From: SG8-39 sp041558415 | GTDB lineage: Bacteria; Pseudomonadota; Gammaproteobacteria; Burkholderiales; SG8-39 | Length of the DNA: 64,000 nucleotides | Direction of reading: 5' to 3' | Assembly: GCA_041558415.1 (NCBI GenBank) | Contig: JBFFEY010000004.1 | Location: forward strand, 1 to 64,000 | Shown here: positions 26,854-35,950 of the stretch, piece by piece | How the letters are laid out: every line of letters starts with the position of its first letter | Numbering within the stretch: position 1 is the stretch's first letter | The notes under the pieces: generated by a model | Seen by the model: the letters and a program-made list of their open reading frames with translations, nothing else | Told to the model about the DNA's origin: nothing | Database searches by the model: none | Position numbers and translations under genes: made by a program

Positions 26854-28286
26854 GTTCCGGCCTCCAGCGCGCGCACCGCGCGCACGAAGCGCGCGCCGCG
26901 CTCGCGGTAGTCGTGGAACATGTCGAAGCTGGCGCAGGCCGGTGACAGCAGCACGGCGTCGTCCGGCTGCGCCAGCGCCGCGGCGCGGATCACGGCGTCT
27001 TCCAGCGTCGCACAGCGCTCGAGCGGCACGCCGCTCGGCGCGAGCGCCGCCTCGATGCGTGGCGCATCGCGCCCGATGAGCAGCACGCCACGCGCACATT
27101 CGGCGACCGGCGTGGCAAGCGGCGCGAAGTCCTGGCCCTTGCCGTCACCGCCCGCGATCAGCACGATCCGGCCTGCGCATTCCAGACCACGCAGCGCCGC
27201 AGTCGTGGCGCCCACGTTGGTGCCCTTGGAATCATCGTACCAGGCGACGCCATGACGCAGCGCGACGCGCTGCAGGCGGTGCGGCAGGCCTTCGAAGCTC
27301 GCCAGGCCGCGCGCGAGCGCCGCGTCCCCGACACCGAGCGTCTGCGCCAGCGCCGCGGCCGCAAGCGCGTTGGCGAGGTTGTGCCGGCCGTGCACGCCGA
27401 GCGCCCCTGCCTCGACGATGGGCTTGCCTCCGCGCGCGATCCAGCGCAGGTTGCCGCGCAGCCGGATGCCGTAGTCGCCCTCGCCCGGCGGCGCGTCGAG
27501 CCCGAAGCTCACGCGTCGCGCCAGGCTGCCGGCGAGCGCGCTCGCACGCGCGTCGTCGCGGTTCACCACCGCGCGCCTTGCGCCTGCGAAGATCCGCGCC
27601 TTCGCGGCACCGTATTCCTCGAGCGAAGCGTAGCGGTCGAGGTGGTCCTCGGAAAGATTGAGCACCGTGGCGACGTCTGGCGCGAGCGACCAGGCGGTCT
27701 CAAGCTGGTAGCTCGAAAGTTCCAGCACCCAGGCCGCCGGCAGCCTGCCCGCCGCGCGCCGCTTCAGCAGTGCGTCCAGCGCCGCGGGCCCGATGTTGCC
27801 CGCGACCTCGCAATCGACGCCGGCCGCGCGCAACAGGTGGCCGACCAATGCGGTCACCGTGGTCTTGCCGTTGGTGCCGGTGATCGCCGCGACGGCAGGG
27901 CGCTGCGCCGCCGGCAGGACCTGCAGCTGCCAGGCGAACAGTTCGATATCGCCGAGCACCGGCAGGCCGCGCGCAACCGCCGTTTGCACGACGGGTTCAG
28001 CAAGTGGCAGCCCAGGGCTCAGGCAGACCAGGTCGACCCCGTCGAGCAGCTTGACATCGAAGTCGCCGAAGTACCGTTCGGCCTGCGGCACGCGCGCCGC
28101 CAGCGCCGCCGCGGCGGGCGGCGCCGCGCGCGTATCCGCAGCGCGCACCCGGGCACCGGCCTGGGCCGCCCAGCACGCCACCGACAGACCGGTGTCGCCC
28201 AAGCCGAGCACCAGCACGCGCCGGCCATCGAGCGCCATCGGCGTCGGTCGGGGCAGCAGGCTGAAGAGCGGAACGTGCATGTTCAT
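26850..28286 (-). CDS. murD: UDP-N-acetylmuramoylalanine--D-glutamate ligase
   Basis: MurD adds D-glutamate to UDP-MurNAc-L-Ala. The 478-residue enzyme has VLVLGLGDTGLSVACW, ATP site GTNGKTTVT (137-145), LELSSYQLETAWSL, NLSEDHLDRY, DDSKGTNVGATTAAL and LLSPACASFDMF. Start is ATG at 28286 or 28280, two bases after mraY. It overlaps ftsW by 4 bases. Confidence 0.98.
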   Translation of the reverse strand: MNMHVPLFSLLPRPTPMALDGRRVLVLGLGDTGLSVACWAAQAGARVRAADTRAAPPAAAALAARVPQAERYFGDFDVKLLDGVDLVCLSPGLPLAEPVVQTAVARGLPVLGDIELFAWQLQVLPAAQRPAVAAITGTNGKTTVTALVGHLLRAAGVDCEVAGNIGPAALDALLKRRAAGRLPAAWVLELSSYQLETAWSLAPDVATVLNLSEDHLDRYASLEEYGAAKARIFAGARRAVVNRDDARASALAGSLARRVSFGLDAPPGEGDYGIRLRGNLRWIARGGKPIVEAGALGVHGRHNLANALAAAALAQTLGVGDAALARGLASFEGLPHRLQRVALRHGVAWYDDSKGTNVGATTAALRGLECAGRIVLIAGGDGKGQDFAPLATPVAECARGVLLIGRDAPRIEAALAPSGVPLERCATLEDAVIRAAALAQPDDAVLLSPACASFDMFHDYRERGARFVRAVRALEAGT

Positions 28287-28288
28287 GG

Positions 28289-29380
28289 CTAGCGCAGCTT
28301 CAGCGTCGACAGCCCGAACAGCACGAGCATCATGGTGATGATCCAGAAGCGCACCACCACCTGGGATTCCTTCCAGCCCTCGAGCTCGTAGTGGTGGTGC
28401 AGCGGCGCCATGCGGAAAACCCGCTTGCCGCCGCTCGCCTTGAAGTACAACACCTGAATCATCACCGACAGCGTCTCGGCGACGAACACGCCGCCCATGA
28501 TGAACAGCACGATCTCCTGGCGCACGATCACCGCGATCGTGCCGAGCGCAGCACCGAGCGCGAGCGCGCCGACATCGCCCATGAACACTTCCGCCGGGTA
28601 GGCGTTGAACCAGAGGAAACCCAGCCCGGCGCCGGCGAGCGCCCCGGCGAACACGGCGAGCTCGCCCGCGCCGGGGATGTAGGGCAGGCCGAGGTACTTG
28701 GAAAAGCCGGAATGACCGGCGACGTAGGCAAAGATGCCGAGCGCACCACCGATCATCACCGTCGGCATGATGGCGAGGCCGTCCAGCCCGTCGGTCAGGT
28801 TCACCGCGTTCGACGTGCCGACGATGACGAAATAGGTCAGCACCAGGAAGCCGAGGACGCCGAGCGGATAAGCGACGTTCTTGAAAAACGGCACGATGAG
28901 CTGCGACAGCGCGGGAACGCTCTTCGCCATCCAGGCGAGCGCGACCGCCGCGGCGAGACCGACCAGCGACTGCCAGAGGAACTTGGCGCGTGCCGACAGG
29001 CCCTTCGGGTCGCGCCGCACCACCTTGCGGTAGTCGTCGATCCAGCCGATGGCGCCAAAGGCGACCGTCACCAGCAACACGATCCACAGGAAACGGTTCG
29101 ACAGGTCGCCCCACAGCAGCGTCGTGATGCCGATCGCGAGCAGGATGAGTGCGCCGCCCATGGTCGGCGTGCCCGACTTGGTGAGATGCGTCTGCGGGCC
29201 GTCATCGCGCACCGACTGGCCGATTTTGTAGGCGGTCAGCTTGCGAATGACGAGCGGCCCCAGCATCAGCGAGATCGCCAGCGCCGTCAGGCAGGCGAGC
29301 ACTGCACGCAGCGTGATGTAGCTGAACACGTTGAACAGGCGCACTTCGCGCGCGAGCCATTGGGCCAATTCGAGCAGCAT
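28289..29380 (-). CDS. mraY: phospho-MurNAc-pentapeptide translocase MraY
   Basis: MraY transfers phospho-MurNAc-pentapeptide to undecaprenyl phosphate, making lipid I. The 363-residue membrane protein shows the aspartate motif WIDDYRKVVRRDPKGL, NAVNLTDGLDGLAIMP with the metal-binding aspartate, FNAYPAEVFMGDVGALALG, and the HHHYELEGW histidine motif near the end. Ten membrane segments are expected. The ATG overlaps the murF stop by one base. Confidence 0.98.
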   Translation of the reverse strand: MLLELAQWLAREVRLFNVFSYITLRAVLACLTALAISLMLGPLVIRKLTAYKIGQSVRDDGPQTHLTKSGTPTMGGALILLAIGITTLLWGDLSNRFLWIVLLVTVAFGAIGWIDDYRKVVRRDPKGLSARAKFLWQSLVGLAAAVALAWMAKSVPALSQLIVPFFKNVAYPLGVLGFLVLTYFVIVGTSNAVNLTDGLDGLAIMPTVMIGGALGIFAYVAGHSGFSKYLGLPYIPGAGELAVFAGALAGAGLGFLWFNAYPAEVFMGDVGALALGAALGTIAVIVRQEIVLFIMGGVFVAETLSVMIQVLYFKASGGKRVFRMAPLHHHYELEGWKESQVVVRFWIITMMLVLFGLSTLKLR

Positions 29381-30732
29381 CAGTGCGCCTCCGCCGTTTC
29401 CCCGGTGAGGGCCGCGACCACGCGGTCCATGCCCATTGAGAGCGAGCCCTTCACAAGAATCGTCGCGCCGCCGCGCGCCGCCTGCGCCGCAGCCTCGATG
29501 TTTGCGGCATGCAGCGCGCCTTTGCCGAACGCCTCCACCGACGCGCGCGTCGCCTCGCCGAGCGCGACCAGCTGCGCGATGCCGCGCGCCCGCGCGTAGG
29601 CGCCCACCTCGCGGTGAAACGCCGCGCCCTGCGGCCCGAGCTCGCGCATGTCGCCGAGCACCAGCACCGTGGGCCCCGGGCAGCCGGCGAGCACGTCGAT
29701 CGCCGCGCGCACCGAGTCGGGGTTGGCGTTGTAGCTGTCGTCAAGCAGCGTGGCACCCCCCGGCAGGGGCTTGACCTGGAGCCGGCGCGTTGCCGGCCGG
29801 AAGGCGGCGAGGCCCGCGCCGATCGCCTCCGGTGCGACGCCGGCGGCGTGCGCGCAGGCCGCCGCGGCGAGCGCGTTGCGCACGCTGTGCAGGCCCGGGA
29901 TCGAAAGCCGCGTTGCCACCTCGCCCGCCGGCGTGCGGATCGTGACCTCGCTCGACAGCGGTCCAAGCCGGACCGTGGCACTGAGCGCGGCGTTCGCTTG
30001 CAGCCCGAAGTCGACGACATGCCGCGATCCGGCAGCGCGCCGAAAAAGCGTTGCGTGCGCGTCGTCCGCGTTCACCACCGCGGTGCCCTCCGACGGCAGG
30101 GCACGCAGCGCATCCGCGTTCTCCTCGGCCATCGTCTCGACGCTGCCGAGGAACTCCAGATGATCGCGCAGCGCGTTGGTCACCACCGCAATGGTCGGCT
30201 GCGCGATGCCGGCAAGCAGCGCGATCTCGCCGCGGTGATTTGTGCCGAGCTCGATTGCGCACACGCGGTGCGTCGCGCGCAGCCGCAAGAGCGTCAGCGA
30301 CACGCCGATGTCCGTGTTGAGGTTGCCCGCCGTCGCCAGCACGGCGGCCTCGCCGGCGTGGGCGTGCAGGATCGCTGCGAGCATTTCCTTGGTCGTGGTC
30401 TTGCCATTGGAGCCCGCGATCGCGATCAGCACCGGCGAGAAGCGTGCGCGCCAATGCCGCGCAAGGTCGCACAGTGCCCGCCGGCTGTCGTCGACGACGA
30501 GTACCGGCAGCGGCGTCGGGCCGTCGTAGCTGCGCTCGACGATCGCGCCGGCCGCACCGGCCGCGCGCGCGGCATCGAGAAAACGGTGGCCGTCGAAGCG
30601 TTCGCCGCGCAGCGCCACGAACAGCGCGCCGCGCGACAGGGTGCGGCTGTCGGACGAGACCGCCTCGAAGGGCGCATCGCGGCCGCGCCGCGCAGCGCCC
30701 AGCACGACCGCGGTTTCCGCAAGCGACATCAT
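29380..30732 (-). CDS. murF: UDP-MurNAc-tripeptide--D-alanyl-D-alanine ligase
   Basis: MurF attaches D-Ala-D-Ala to the tripeptide precursor. The 450-residue enzyme has FEAVSSDSRTLSRGALFVAL, ATP site AGSNGKTTTKEML (GSNGKTTTK at 107-115), GTNHRGEIALLAGIAQP, LLDDSYNANPDSVRAAID and VLGDMRELGP. The ATGATG start overlaps the murE stop by 4 bases. It is a separate gene, not fused to murE as in some betaproteobacteria. Confidence 0.97.
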   Translation of the reverse strand: MMSLAETAVVLGAARRGRDAPFEAVSSDSRTLSRGALFVALRGERFDGHRFLDAARAAGAAGAIVERSYDGPTPLPVLVVDDSRRALCDLARHWRARFSPVLIAIAGSNGKTTTKEMLAAILHAHAGEAAVLATAGNLNTDIGVSLTLLRLRATHRVCAIELGTNHRGEIALLAGIAQPTIAVVTNALRDHLEFLGSVETMAEENADALRALPSEGTAVVNADDAHATLFRRAAGSRHVVDFGLQANAALSATVRLGPLSSEVTIRTPAGEVATRLSIPGLHSVRNALAAAACAHAAGVAPEAIGAGLAAFRPATRRLQVKPLPGGATLLDDSYNANPDSVRAAIDVLAGCPGPTVLVLGDMRELGPQGAAFHREVGAYARARGIAQLVALGEATRASVEAFGKGALHAANIEAAAQAARGGATILVKGSLSMGMDRVVAALTGETAEAH

Positions 30733-32210
30733 GCCGCCACCCGTTCGTCGAGCGCCGCGCGCGCCACCGCGGCATCGGAGAACGGCCGGCGCGCGCCACC
30801 AATGTCCTGGTAGGCCTCGTGACCCTTGCCGGCGATCAGCACCACGTCCTGCACCGCGGCGCCGCCGATCGACGCCTGGATCGCGCGTGCGCGGTCGACT
30901 TCGAGCAGGCAATCGCGCGCCACACCCGCGCGGATCGCCGCCAGGATCGCCTGCGGGTCTTCGCCGCGCGGGTTGTCCGAAGTCAGCACGATCCGATCAG
31001 CGAGCCGCGCAGCCACCGCGCCCATCAACGGACGCTTCGCAGAATCGCGTTCGCCGCCCGCGCCAAACACCGCCACCAGCCTGCCGCCGCGCGCCGCCGC
31101 CACCGGCCGCAGGGCGTGCAACACCTTCTCCAGCGCGTCGGGCGTGTGCGCATAGTCGACGATCACCAGCGGCGCGGCTTTGCCGCCGAGCGCCTGCATG
31201 CGCCCCGCCACCGGGGGCAGCGCGGCGAGGCGCTCGACCCCCGCTTCGAAGCTGACGCCGTAGGCCAGCAGGCAGCCGAGCACGCCGAGCGCGTTGGACA
31301 CGTTGAAGCGTCCCAGCTGCGGCAGCCGCAGCTCGGCGCCGCCCCAGCTCGACTCGAGGCTGACGTGCGTCGCGTCGTCCTCGACCGCGATGCTGCGCGC
31401 CGCGAGATGCTGGTCGACGATGCCGTGCACCATGTTCGACGCCATCAGGCTGAAGCCGATGGTGCGCAGGCCGCGCGCGCGGCTGCGCTCGGCGAGCTGC
31501 ACGCCGGCCACGTCGTCTAGGTTCAGCACAGCCACCTCGAGCGACGGCGCTTCGAACAGCAGCGCCTTGGCCGCGCCGTAGGCGTCCATCGTGCCGTGGT
31601 AGTCGAGGTGGTCGTGCGACAGGTTGGTGAACAGCGCGCAGTCGAAAGCCACGGCGTGGGTGCGCCCCTGGGCGAGCCCGTGCGAGGACGCCTCCATCGC
31701 CACCGCAGCCGCGCCGGCCTGCCGCATGCGCGCGAGCAACGCATGCAGCTCGAGCACGTCCGGCGTGGTGTTCTGCGTCGCGTCGAGCGCGCCAGGGAAG
31801 CCGCTGCCCAGCGTACCGATCACGCCGCTCTTCACGCCAAGCGCCTCGAGCGCCGCAGCGATCCATTGCGTGCACGAGGTCTTGCCATTGGTGCCGGTCA
31901 CGCCGCACACCCAGAGCGTCTCCGAGGCCCGTCCGTAGAATTCGTGCGCAATCCAGCCGGCCTGCTGCTTGAGCCCGGCAACGCCCGCGTTCGGTACCTG
32001 CCAGCGACTGTCCCAGGAAAAGCCTTCGCTCTCCCACACGACCGCCGCGGCGCCGCGCGCGAGCGCATCCGGGATGTAGCGCCGGCCGTCCGTCGCCTCG
32101 CCCGGGTAGGCGAAGAACACCGTGCCGGGCGCGCAGCGCCTGCTGTCCGAGGCGAGTCGCTCGATCATCACGTGCTGATCGACAAGCCGTTGCAGTACAT
32201 CCGAGGCCAT
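30729..32210 (-). CDS. murE: UDP-MurNAc-tripeptide synthetase (meso-diaminopimelate type)
   Basis: MurE adds the third amino acid. The 493-residue enzyme has FAYPGEATDGRRYIPDAL, GVTGTNGKTSCTQW (GTNGKTS at 106-112), NTTPDVLELHALLARM, MEASSHGLAQGR, NLSHDHLDYHG and, near 400, the DNPRGEDP motif that selects meso-diaminopimelate. This indicates ordinary Gram-negative peptidoglycan. The ATG at 32210 sits 25 bases after ftsI; the longer frame upstream lies inside ftsI. Confidence 0.97.
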   Translation of the reverse strand: MASDVLQRLVDQHVMIERLASDSRRCAPGTVFFAYPGEATDGRRYIPDALARGAAAVVWESEGFSWDSRWQVPNAGVAGLKQQAGWIAHEFYGRASETLWVCGVTGTNGKTSCTQWIAAALEALGVKSGVIGTLGSGFPGALDATQNTTPDVLELHALLARMRQAGAAAVAMEASSHGLAQGRTHAVAFDCALFTNLSHDHLDYHGTMDAYGAAKALLFEAPSLEVAVLNLDDVAGVQLAERSRARGLRTIGFSLMASNMVHGIVDQHLAARSIAVEDDATHVSLESSWGGAELRLPQLGRFNVSNALGVLGCLLAYGVSFEAGVERLAALPPVAGRMQALGGKAAPLVIVDYAHTPDALEKVLHALRPVAAARGGRLVAVFGAGGERDSAKRPLMGAVAARLADRIVLTSDNPRGEDPQAILAAIRAGVARDCLLEVDRARAIQASIGGAAVQDVVLIAGKGHEAYQDIGGARRPFSDAAVARAALDERVAA

Positions 32211-32235
32211 CGGCTTCGCTCCGCGGTCGCAGCTT

Positions 32236-33966
32236 TCATGTGCTTTCCCGTGCGTGGTCGGTCTCGCCCGGCAGCTCGAGCGGCTCGGGTGGCGCGTCGA
32301 GGGGCACGCCGAGCAGGCGCAGGGCGTCGCGCATGATCTGCGCGAACAGCGGCGCGGCGACCACACCGCCGTAGTGCTCGCCCGCCGAGGGCTCGTCGAT
32401 GAGCACTGCGCAGACCAGGCGCGGCGCCGACACCGGCGCCAGACCGACGAACGACGAGAGGTATTTGTCCGGGGCATAGCCGCCATTGATCAGCTTGTGC
32501 GCCGTGCCGGTCTTGCCGGCGACGCGCCAGCCGGCGATGCGTGCGCGCGGCCCGGTGCCGGTCGGCTGTACCGCCGCCTCGAGCAGGGCACGCACGGTAC
32601 GCGCGGTATCTGCCGAAAGCACCTTGACGCCGTCGGTCACGCCCGCGCCGCGCAGCAGCGTCAGCGGCACGAGTTCGCCGTCGCGCGCGAAAACGGTGTA
32701 GGCGCGCGCCAGCTGAACCAGGCTCACCGACACGCCGTGGCCGTAGGCCATGGTCGCCTGTTCCACCGGGCGCCAGCTGCTGTAATGGCGCAGGCGCCCC
32801 GGCGTCTCGCCAGGGAAGCCGAGCGCCGGCGGGCTGCCAAGGCCCATGCGCCGGAACAGGTCCCACATCGCTTCGCTCGGCAGCGCCAACGCGATCTTCG
32901 CGACGCCGATGTTCGAGGAAGCCTGCAGCACACGGGTGACGCTCATCGTCCGCGCGGCATGTGCGTCGCGGATCGTGTAGCTGGCGATGCGCATCTGGCC
33001 GCCCTCGGTGTCGATCAAGGTGCGCGGCGTCACCTTGCCGGTCTCGAGCGCGAGCGCGACGGTCAGCGGCTTGAGGGTCGAGCCCGGCTCGAAGGTGTCG
33101 GTCAGCGCACGATTGCGCAGCTGCGCGCCGGCGAGGCGGGCGCGGTTGTTCGGGTTGTACGAGGGCAGGTTCACCAGCGCCAGAATCTCGCCGCTGATCG
33201 CATCGAGCACGATCGCGGCACCCGCCTTGGCGCGGTGCTTGCGCACCGTCGCGCTGAGCGCGCCGTAGGCCAGCGTCTGGATCTTGCTGTCGATCGACAG
33301 CACCAGGTCCTCGCCGTCCTGCGCGGCACGGATCACACCGATGTCCTCGACGATGCCGCCGTGCCGGTCCTTGATCACGCGCCGGTTGCCCGCGCTGCCC
33401 GAGAGCCGCGCATCGTAGGCGAGCTCCATGCCCTCCTGCCCGGTGTCGTCGACGCCGGCGAAACCGACGACGTGTGCCGCGACCTCTCCGGCCGGGTAGT
33501 AGCGCCGGAATTCGTGGTGCTCGAACACCCCTGGCAGCTTGAGCTCGGCCACCCTGCGCGCGGTCTCCGGCGGCACCTGGCGCTTGAGGTAGACGAAATC
33601 GCGTCCAGCGCCGTCGGCCAGCTTGCGCTCGAGGGCGTCGAGCGGCAGGTCGAGCGCACGGGCGAGCGCGGCGCGCTGCCGACGATCGGCCTGGAGCTCC
33701 TCGGGCATGGCCCACACCGATTTCACCGGCGTCGAGATCGCGAGCGCTTCGCCATTGCGATCGAGAATGCGCCCCCGCGTCGCGGGTACATCGATCACCC
33801 GTGCATAGCGCGCCGCGCCCTTTTCCTGCAGGAAGGCGGTGCGCACCGCCTGCAGATAGCCGGAGCGAGCCGTCAGCACGGCGAAGCCGCACAGGAACAG
33901 CGTCAGGACGATGCGCGCCCGCCACGCCGGCAGGCGCACCAGAACGGGCGGTGCGGCGACGCTCAT
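32236..33966 (-). CDS. ftsI: septal transpeptidase FtsI (PBP3)
   Basis: FtsI cross-links septal peptidoglycan. The 576-residue class B penicillin-binding protein has a membrane anchor at about 18-36 and the dimerisation domain with ATRGRILDRNGEALAIS. The transpeptidase motifs are STLK (296-299, in FEPGSTLKPL), SSN (in LQASSNIGVAK, near 353) and KTGT (near 473, in VAGKTGTAHK). The start overlaps the ftsL stop by 4 bases. Confidence 0.98.
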   Translation of the reverse strand: MSVAAPPVLVRLPAWRARIVLTLFLCGFAVLTARSGYLQAVRTAFLQEKGAARYARVIDVPATRGRILDRNGEALAISTPVKSVWAMPEELQADRRQRAALARALDLPLDALERKLADGAGRDFVYLKRQVPPETARRVAELKLPGVFEHHEFRRYYPAGEVAAHVVGFAGVDDTGQEGMELAYDARLSGSAGNRRVIKDRHGGIVEDIGVIRAAQDGEDLVLSIDSKIQTLAYGALSATVRKHRAKAGAAIVLDAISGEILALVNLPSYNPNNRARLAGAQLRNRALTDTFEPGSTLKPLTVALALETGKVTPRTLIDTEGGQMRIASYTIRDAHAARTMSVTRVLQASSNIGVAKIALALPSEAMWDLFRRMGLGSPPALGFPGETPGRLRHYSSWRPVEQATMAYGHGVSVSLVQLARAYTVFARDGELVPLTLLRGAGVTDGVKVLSADTARTVRALLEAAVQPTGTGPRARIAGWRVAGKTGTAHKLINGGYAPDKYLSSFVGLAPVSAPRLVCAVLIDEPSAGEHYGGVVAAPLFAQIMRDALRLLGVPLDAPPEPLELPGETDHAREST

Positions 33967-34241
33967 TCGGCGCGGCTCCGCTGCAGATGCACGCTGCGCA
34001 CCCGGCGCGCCTCGGGCACCTGCATGCCGAGCTTTTCGGCGGCGATCTGCGCAATGCGGGCCGGCCGCGACCAGGTGCCGGCTTCGAGTTGCAGCCGCCC
34101 GTATTCGACGTCCAGGTCGCGCGCCTGGACCTGCGCCTGTTCACGCTCGCCATACAGCGTGCGCGCCTGGTGCTGCGCGCTGACCAGGCCGAGCCCGCAA
34201 CCGACCAGCACCGCGAGCAGCAGGAGTGTCAGCTTCGCCAC
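33963..34241 (-). CDS. ftsL: cell division protein FtsL
   Basis: FtsL is a small bitopic divisome protein pairing with FtsB. The 92-residue product starts MAKLTLLLLAVLVGCGLGLV, with a membrane segment at 4-22. A short periplasmic coiled coil follows (LYGEREQAQVQARDLDVEYGR region), then IAAEKLGMQVPEARRV. It overlaps rsmH by 13 bases and ftsI by 4. Confidence 0.94.
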   Translation of the reverse strand: MAKLTLLLLAVLVGCGLGLVSAQHQARTLYGEREQAQVQARDLDVEYGRLQLEAGTWSRPARIAQIAAEKLGMQVPEARRVRSVHLQRSRAE

Positions 34242-35209
34242 GCGGACTCCAGGCGCGGCAGCGCGGCGGCATCGAAGGGCGCTGCGCTGCGCTCGGCCAC
34301 GCGCAGCAGGGCGCTGCGCGCGCGGGGATTTTCTGCCAGCTCTGCGGCCGATGGGCGTCTCGCACGACCGACGAGCGTAAGCAGCGGCGCGGGCATTTCG
34401 CTGGCGCGAATCGGCAAATCCGCGGGCAGCGTGGGACGCGCCGCGCCCTTGAAGAAGCGCTTGACGACACGGTCCTCGAGCGAATGAAAGCTGATGACCG
34501 CGAGCCGCCCGCCCGGGGCGAGCCGTTCCACCGCCTGCGGCAGCATCAGCGACACTTCCTCAAGCTCCCGATTGACGAAAATCCGTAGAGCTTGAAAGGT
34601 GCGCGTCGCCGGATCCTGGCCCGGCTCCCGTGTGCGGACCGCCGCACCCACGAGATCGGCAAGTTGCCGTGTCGTTCGGATGGGTTGGCTTGCGCGCGCA
34701 GCCACAATCGCCGCTGCAATCTGTTTAGCAAACCGTTCTTCGCCATAGTCCCGGATCACCTCCCTGATTTCCGGCTCCGCCGCCGTGGCCAGCCACTGCG
34801 CCGCCGATTCCCCGCATGACGGATCCATGCGCATGTCGAGCGGCCCGTCGGCGCGGAACGAAAAGCCGCGCGCCGGATCGTCGAGCTGCGGCGAGGACAC
34901 GCCGAGGTCGAACAGCATTCCGTCTGCAAGATGGACGCCCGCCGCATCGAGCGTTGCCGAGAGCCGGCGCATTGGCGCCTGCAGCGCCTGCACGCGCGGG
35001 TCGCGCATGGCCTGCGCCGCAGCGATCGCCTCCGGATCGCGGTCGATCGCGATCAGCCGTGCCTGCGGTCCCAGCCGCGCGAGCATGGCGCGCGCATGCC
35101 CGCCGCGCCCGAAGGTCCCATCGACATAGGTGCCGTCGGGCCGCAGCGCCATCGCGGCGACTGTCTCCTCGAGGAGTACCGGGCGGTGTGCAAAGGCGGC
35201 CGTGTGCAT
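34229..35209 (-). CDS. rsmH: 16S rRNA (cytosine1402-N4)-methyltransferase RsmH
   Basis: RsmH (MraW) methylates C1402 in the ribosomal P site using S-adenosylmethionine. The 326-residue enzyme starts MHTAAFAHRPVLLEETVAAM, has the SAM motif YVDGTFGRGGHARAML, FDLGVSSPQLDDPARGFSFR, QALRIFVNRELEEVS and AVISFHSLEDRVVKRFF. Length is normal. It is 15 bases downstream of mraZ. Confidence 0.98.
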   Translation of the reverse strand: MHTAAFAHRPVLLEETVAAMALRPDGTYVDGTFGRGGHARAMLARLGPQARLIAIDRDPEAIAAAQAMRDPRVQALQAPMRRLSATLDAAGVHLADGMLFDLGVSSPQLDDPARGFSFRADGPLDMRMDPSCGESAAQWLATAAEPEIREVIRDYGEERFAKQIAAAIVAARASQPIRTTRQLADLVGAAVRTREPGQDPATRTFQALRIFVNRELEEVSLMLPQAVERLAPGGRLAVISFHSLEDRVVKRFFKGAARPTLPADLPIRASEMPAPLLTLVGRARRPSAAELAENPRARSALLRVAERSAAPFDAAALPRLESAWRS

Positions 35210-35224
35210 CCTCCGCCTCCGCGC

Positions 35225-35674
35225 TCACAGCGAAAAATCCTCCATCCCGGGTGGCGGCGTGATGCCGCCGGACAGCGCGGCATCGCGCTTCGCGGCCCAC
35301 ACCCCGCTGTCCCAGAGTTCGAAGTAGCGCCCCTGGCCAATCATGCGCACGTCGCGCTCGAGCCGGGCGTGCTCGCGCAGGGCCGCGGGAAACAGGATGC
35401 GGCCCGCGTTGTCCGGCGTGACGTGCTCTTCGAAGCCGAGCAGCAGGCGCTTCCACCAGCTGGCCTGCGGATGAAAGCTGGGGAAGTTCTGCACCTGCGC
35501 GCGGATCGGCTCCCAGTCAGCCTCGGGATAGAGCACGACGCAGCCATCGGGGTGCGCGGTGAGCACCAGGGTGCGGCCGGTCTCGAGCAACGCGTCGCGA
35601 TAGCGCGTCGGAATCGCCAGGCGACCCTTCGCGTCCAGTGTCACGACCGTCGCGCCGTGGAAGCTCCCGCCCAT
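35225..35674 (-). CDS. mraZ: transcriptional regulator MraZ
   Basis: MraZ is an AbrB-like DNA-binding protein that represses its own dcw promoter. The 149-residue product starts MGGSFHGATVVTLDAKGRLA and carries two AbrB/MraZ repeats (DAKGRLAIPTRYRD and DNAGRILFPAALREHA), with DPxxG-type loops. The ATG at 35674 gives the family length; a GTG at 35728 would lie in the operator and is less likely. It is the first gene of the division cluster, with matching repeats upstream. Confidence 0.95.
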   Translation of the reverse strand: MGGSFHGATVVTLDAKGRLAIPTRYRDALLETGRTLVLTAHPDGCVVLYPEADWEPIRAQVQNFPSFHPQASWWKRLLLGFEEHVTPDNAGRILFPAALREHARLERDVRMIGQGRYFELWDSGVWAAKRDAALSGGITPPPGMEDFSL

Positions 35675-35723
35675 CCCCTTTTCTTTCCGGCGTGCCGCGG
35701 CTTGCCCTGCTAATCCGCTTTTC

Positions 35724-35748
35724 GCCACTTTTTTCTACGAAATCCCAC
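35724..35748 (-). promoter_or_regulatory. MraZ operator: three repeats at 10-bp spacing
   Basis: Reading the minus strand, GTGGG starts at 35748, GTAGA at 35738 and GTGGC at 35728, exactly 10 bases apart. E. coli MraZ binds tandem TGGGN repeats with the same helical period. The first repeat abuts the -10 box, so binding would block transcription. The middle repeat is degenerate. Confidence 0.65.
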
Positions 35749-35775
35749 TTTAAGGGAACGATTTTTTCTGGTCAA
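35747..35775 (-). promoter_or_regulatory. dcw cluster promoter (Pmra)
   Basis: TTGACC (35775-35770, 5 of 6 to consensus) is followed after exactly 17 bases by TAAAGT (35752-35747). The MraZ repeats begin inside this -10 box. The leader to the mraZ ATG would be about 65 bases. Confidence 0.65.
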
Positions 35776-35950
35776 GGCGGAAACCGGAAATTTTTCTCAG
35801 TGTTACAAATACTTAGGGAATTTTTGGGAGCCTTTTTCTTTAAAATTTTATCTTGTTATTTCAAGAGGTTGAAATATCTACTGAAAGTGCATTGTTAGAA
35901 GAGTGGTCGAAATGTGTTGGTTCCGGCCCCTGTGCTAGCGTCCGCCCACC

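Larger units (their letters stand above)
35675..35950. other. AT-rich divergent regulatory region before mraZ
   Basis: This 276-base gap is the longest without a gene. It is markedly A+T-rich compared with its surroundings. On the minus strand it holds the dcw promoter and MraZ repeats. T-rich and A-rich runs around 35821-35860 could act as UP elements or bend DNA. On the plus strand I see only a poor promoter candidate for the acyl-CoA synthetase gene (TTGAAA at 35869). Confidence 0.6.

Noticed and set aside
32211..32486. An N-terminal extension of murE into ftsI
   Set aside because: The family start MASDVLQRLVDQ at 32210 is clear; the extension is out of character and inside ftsI.
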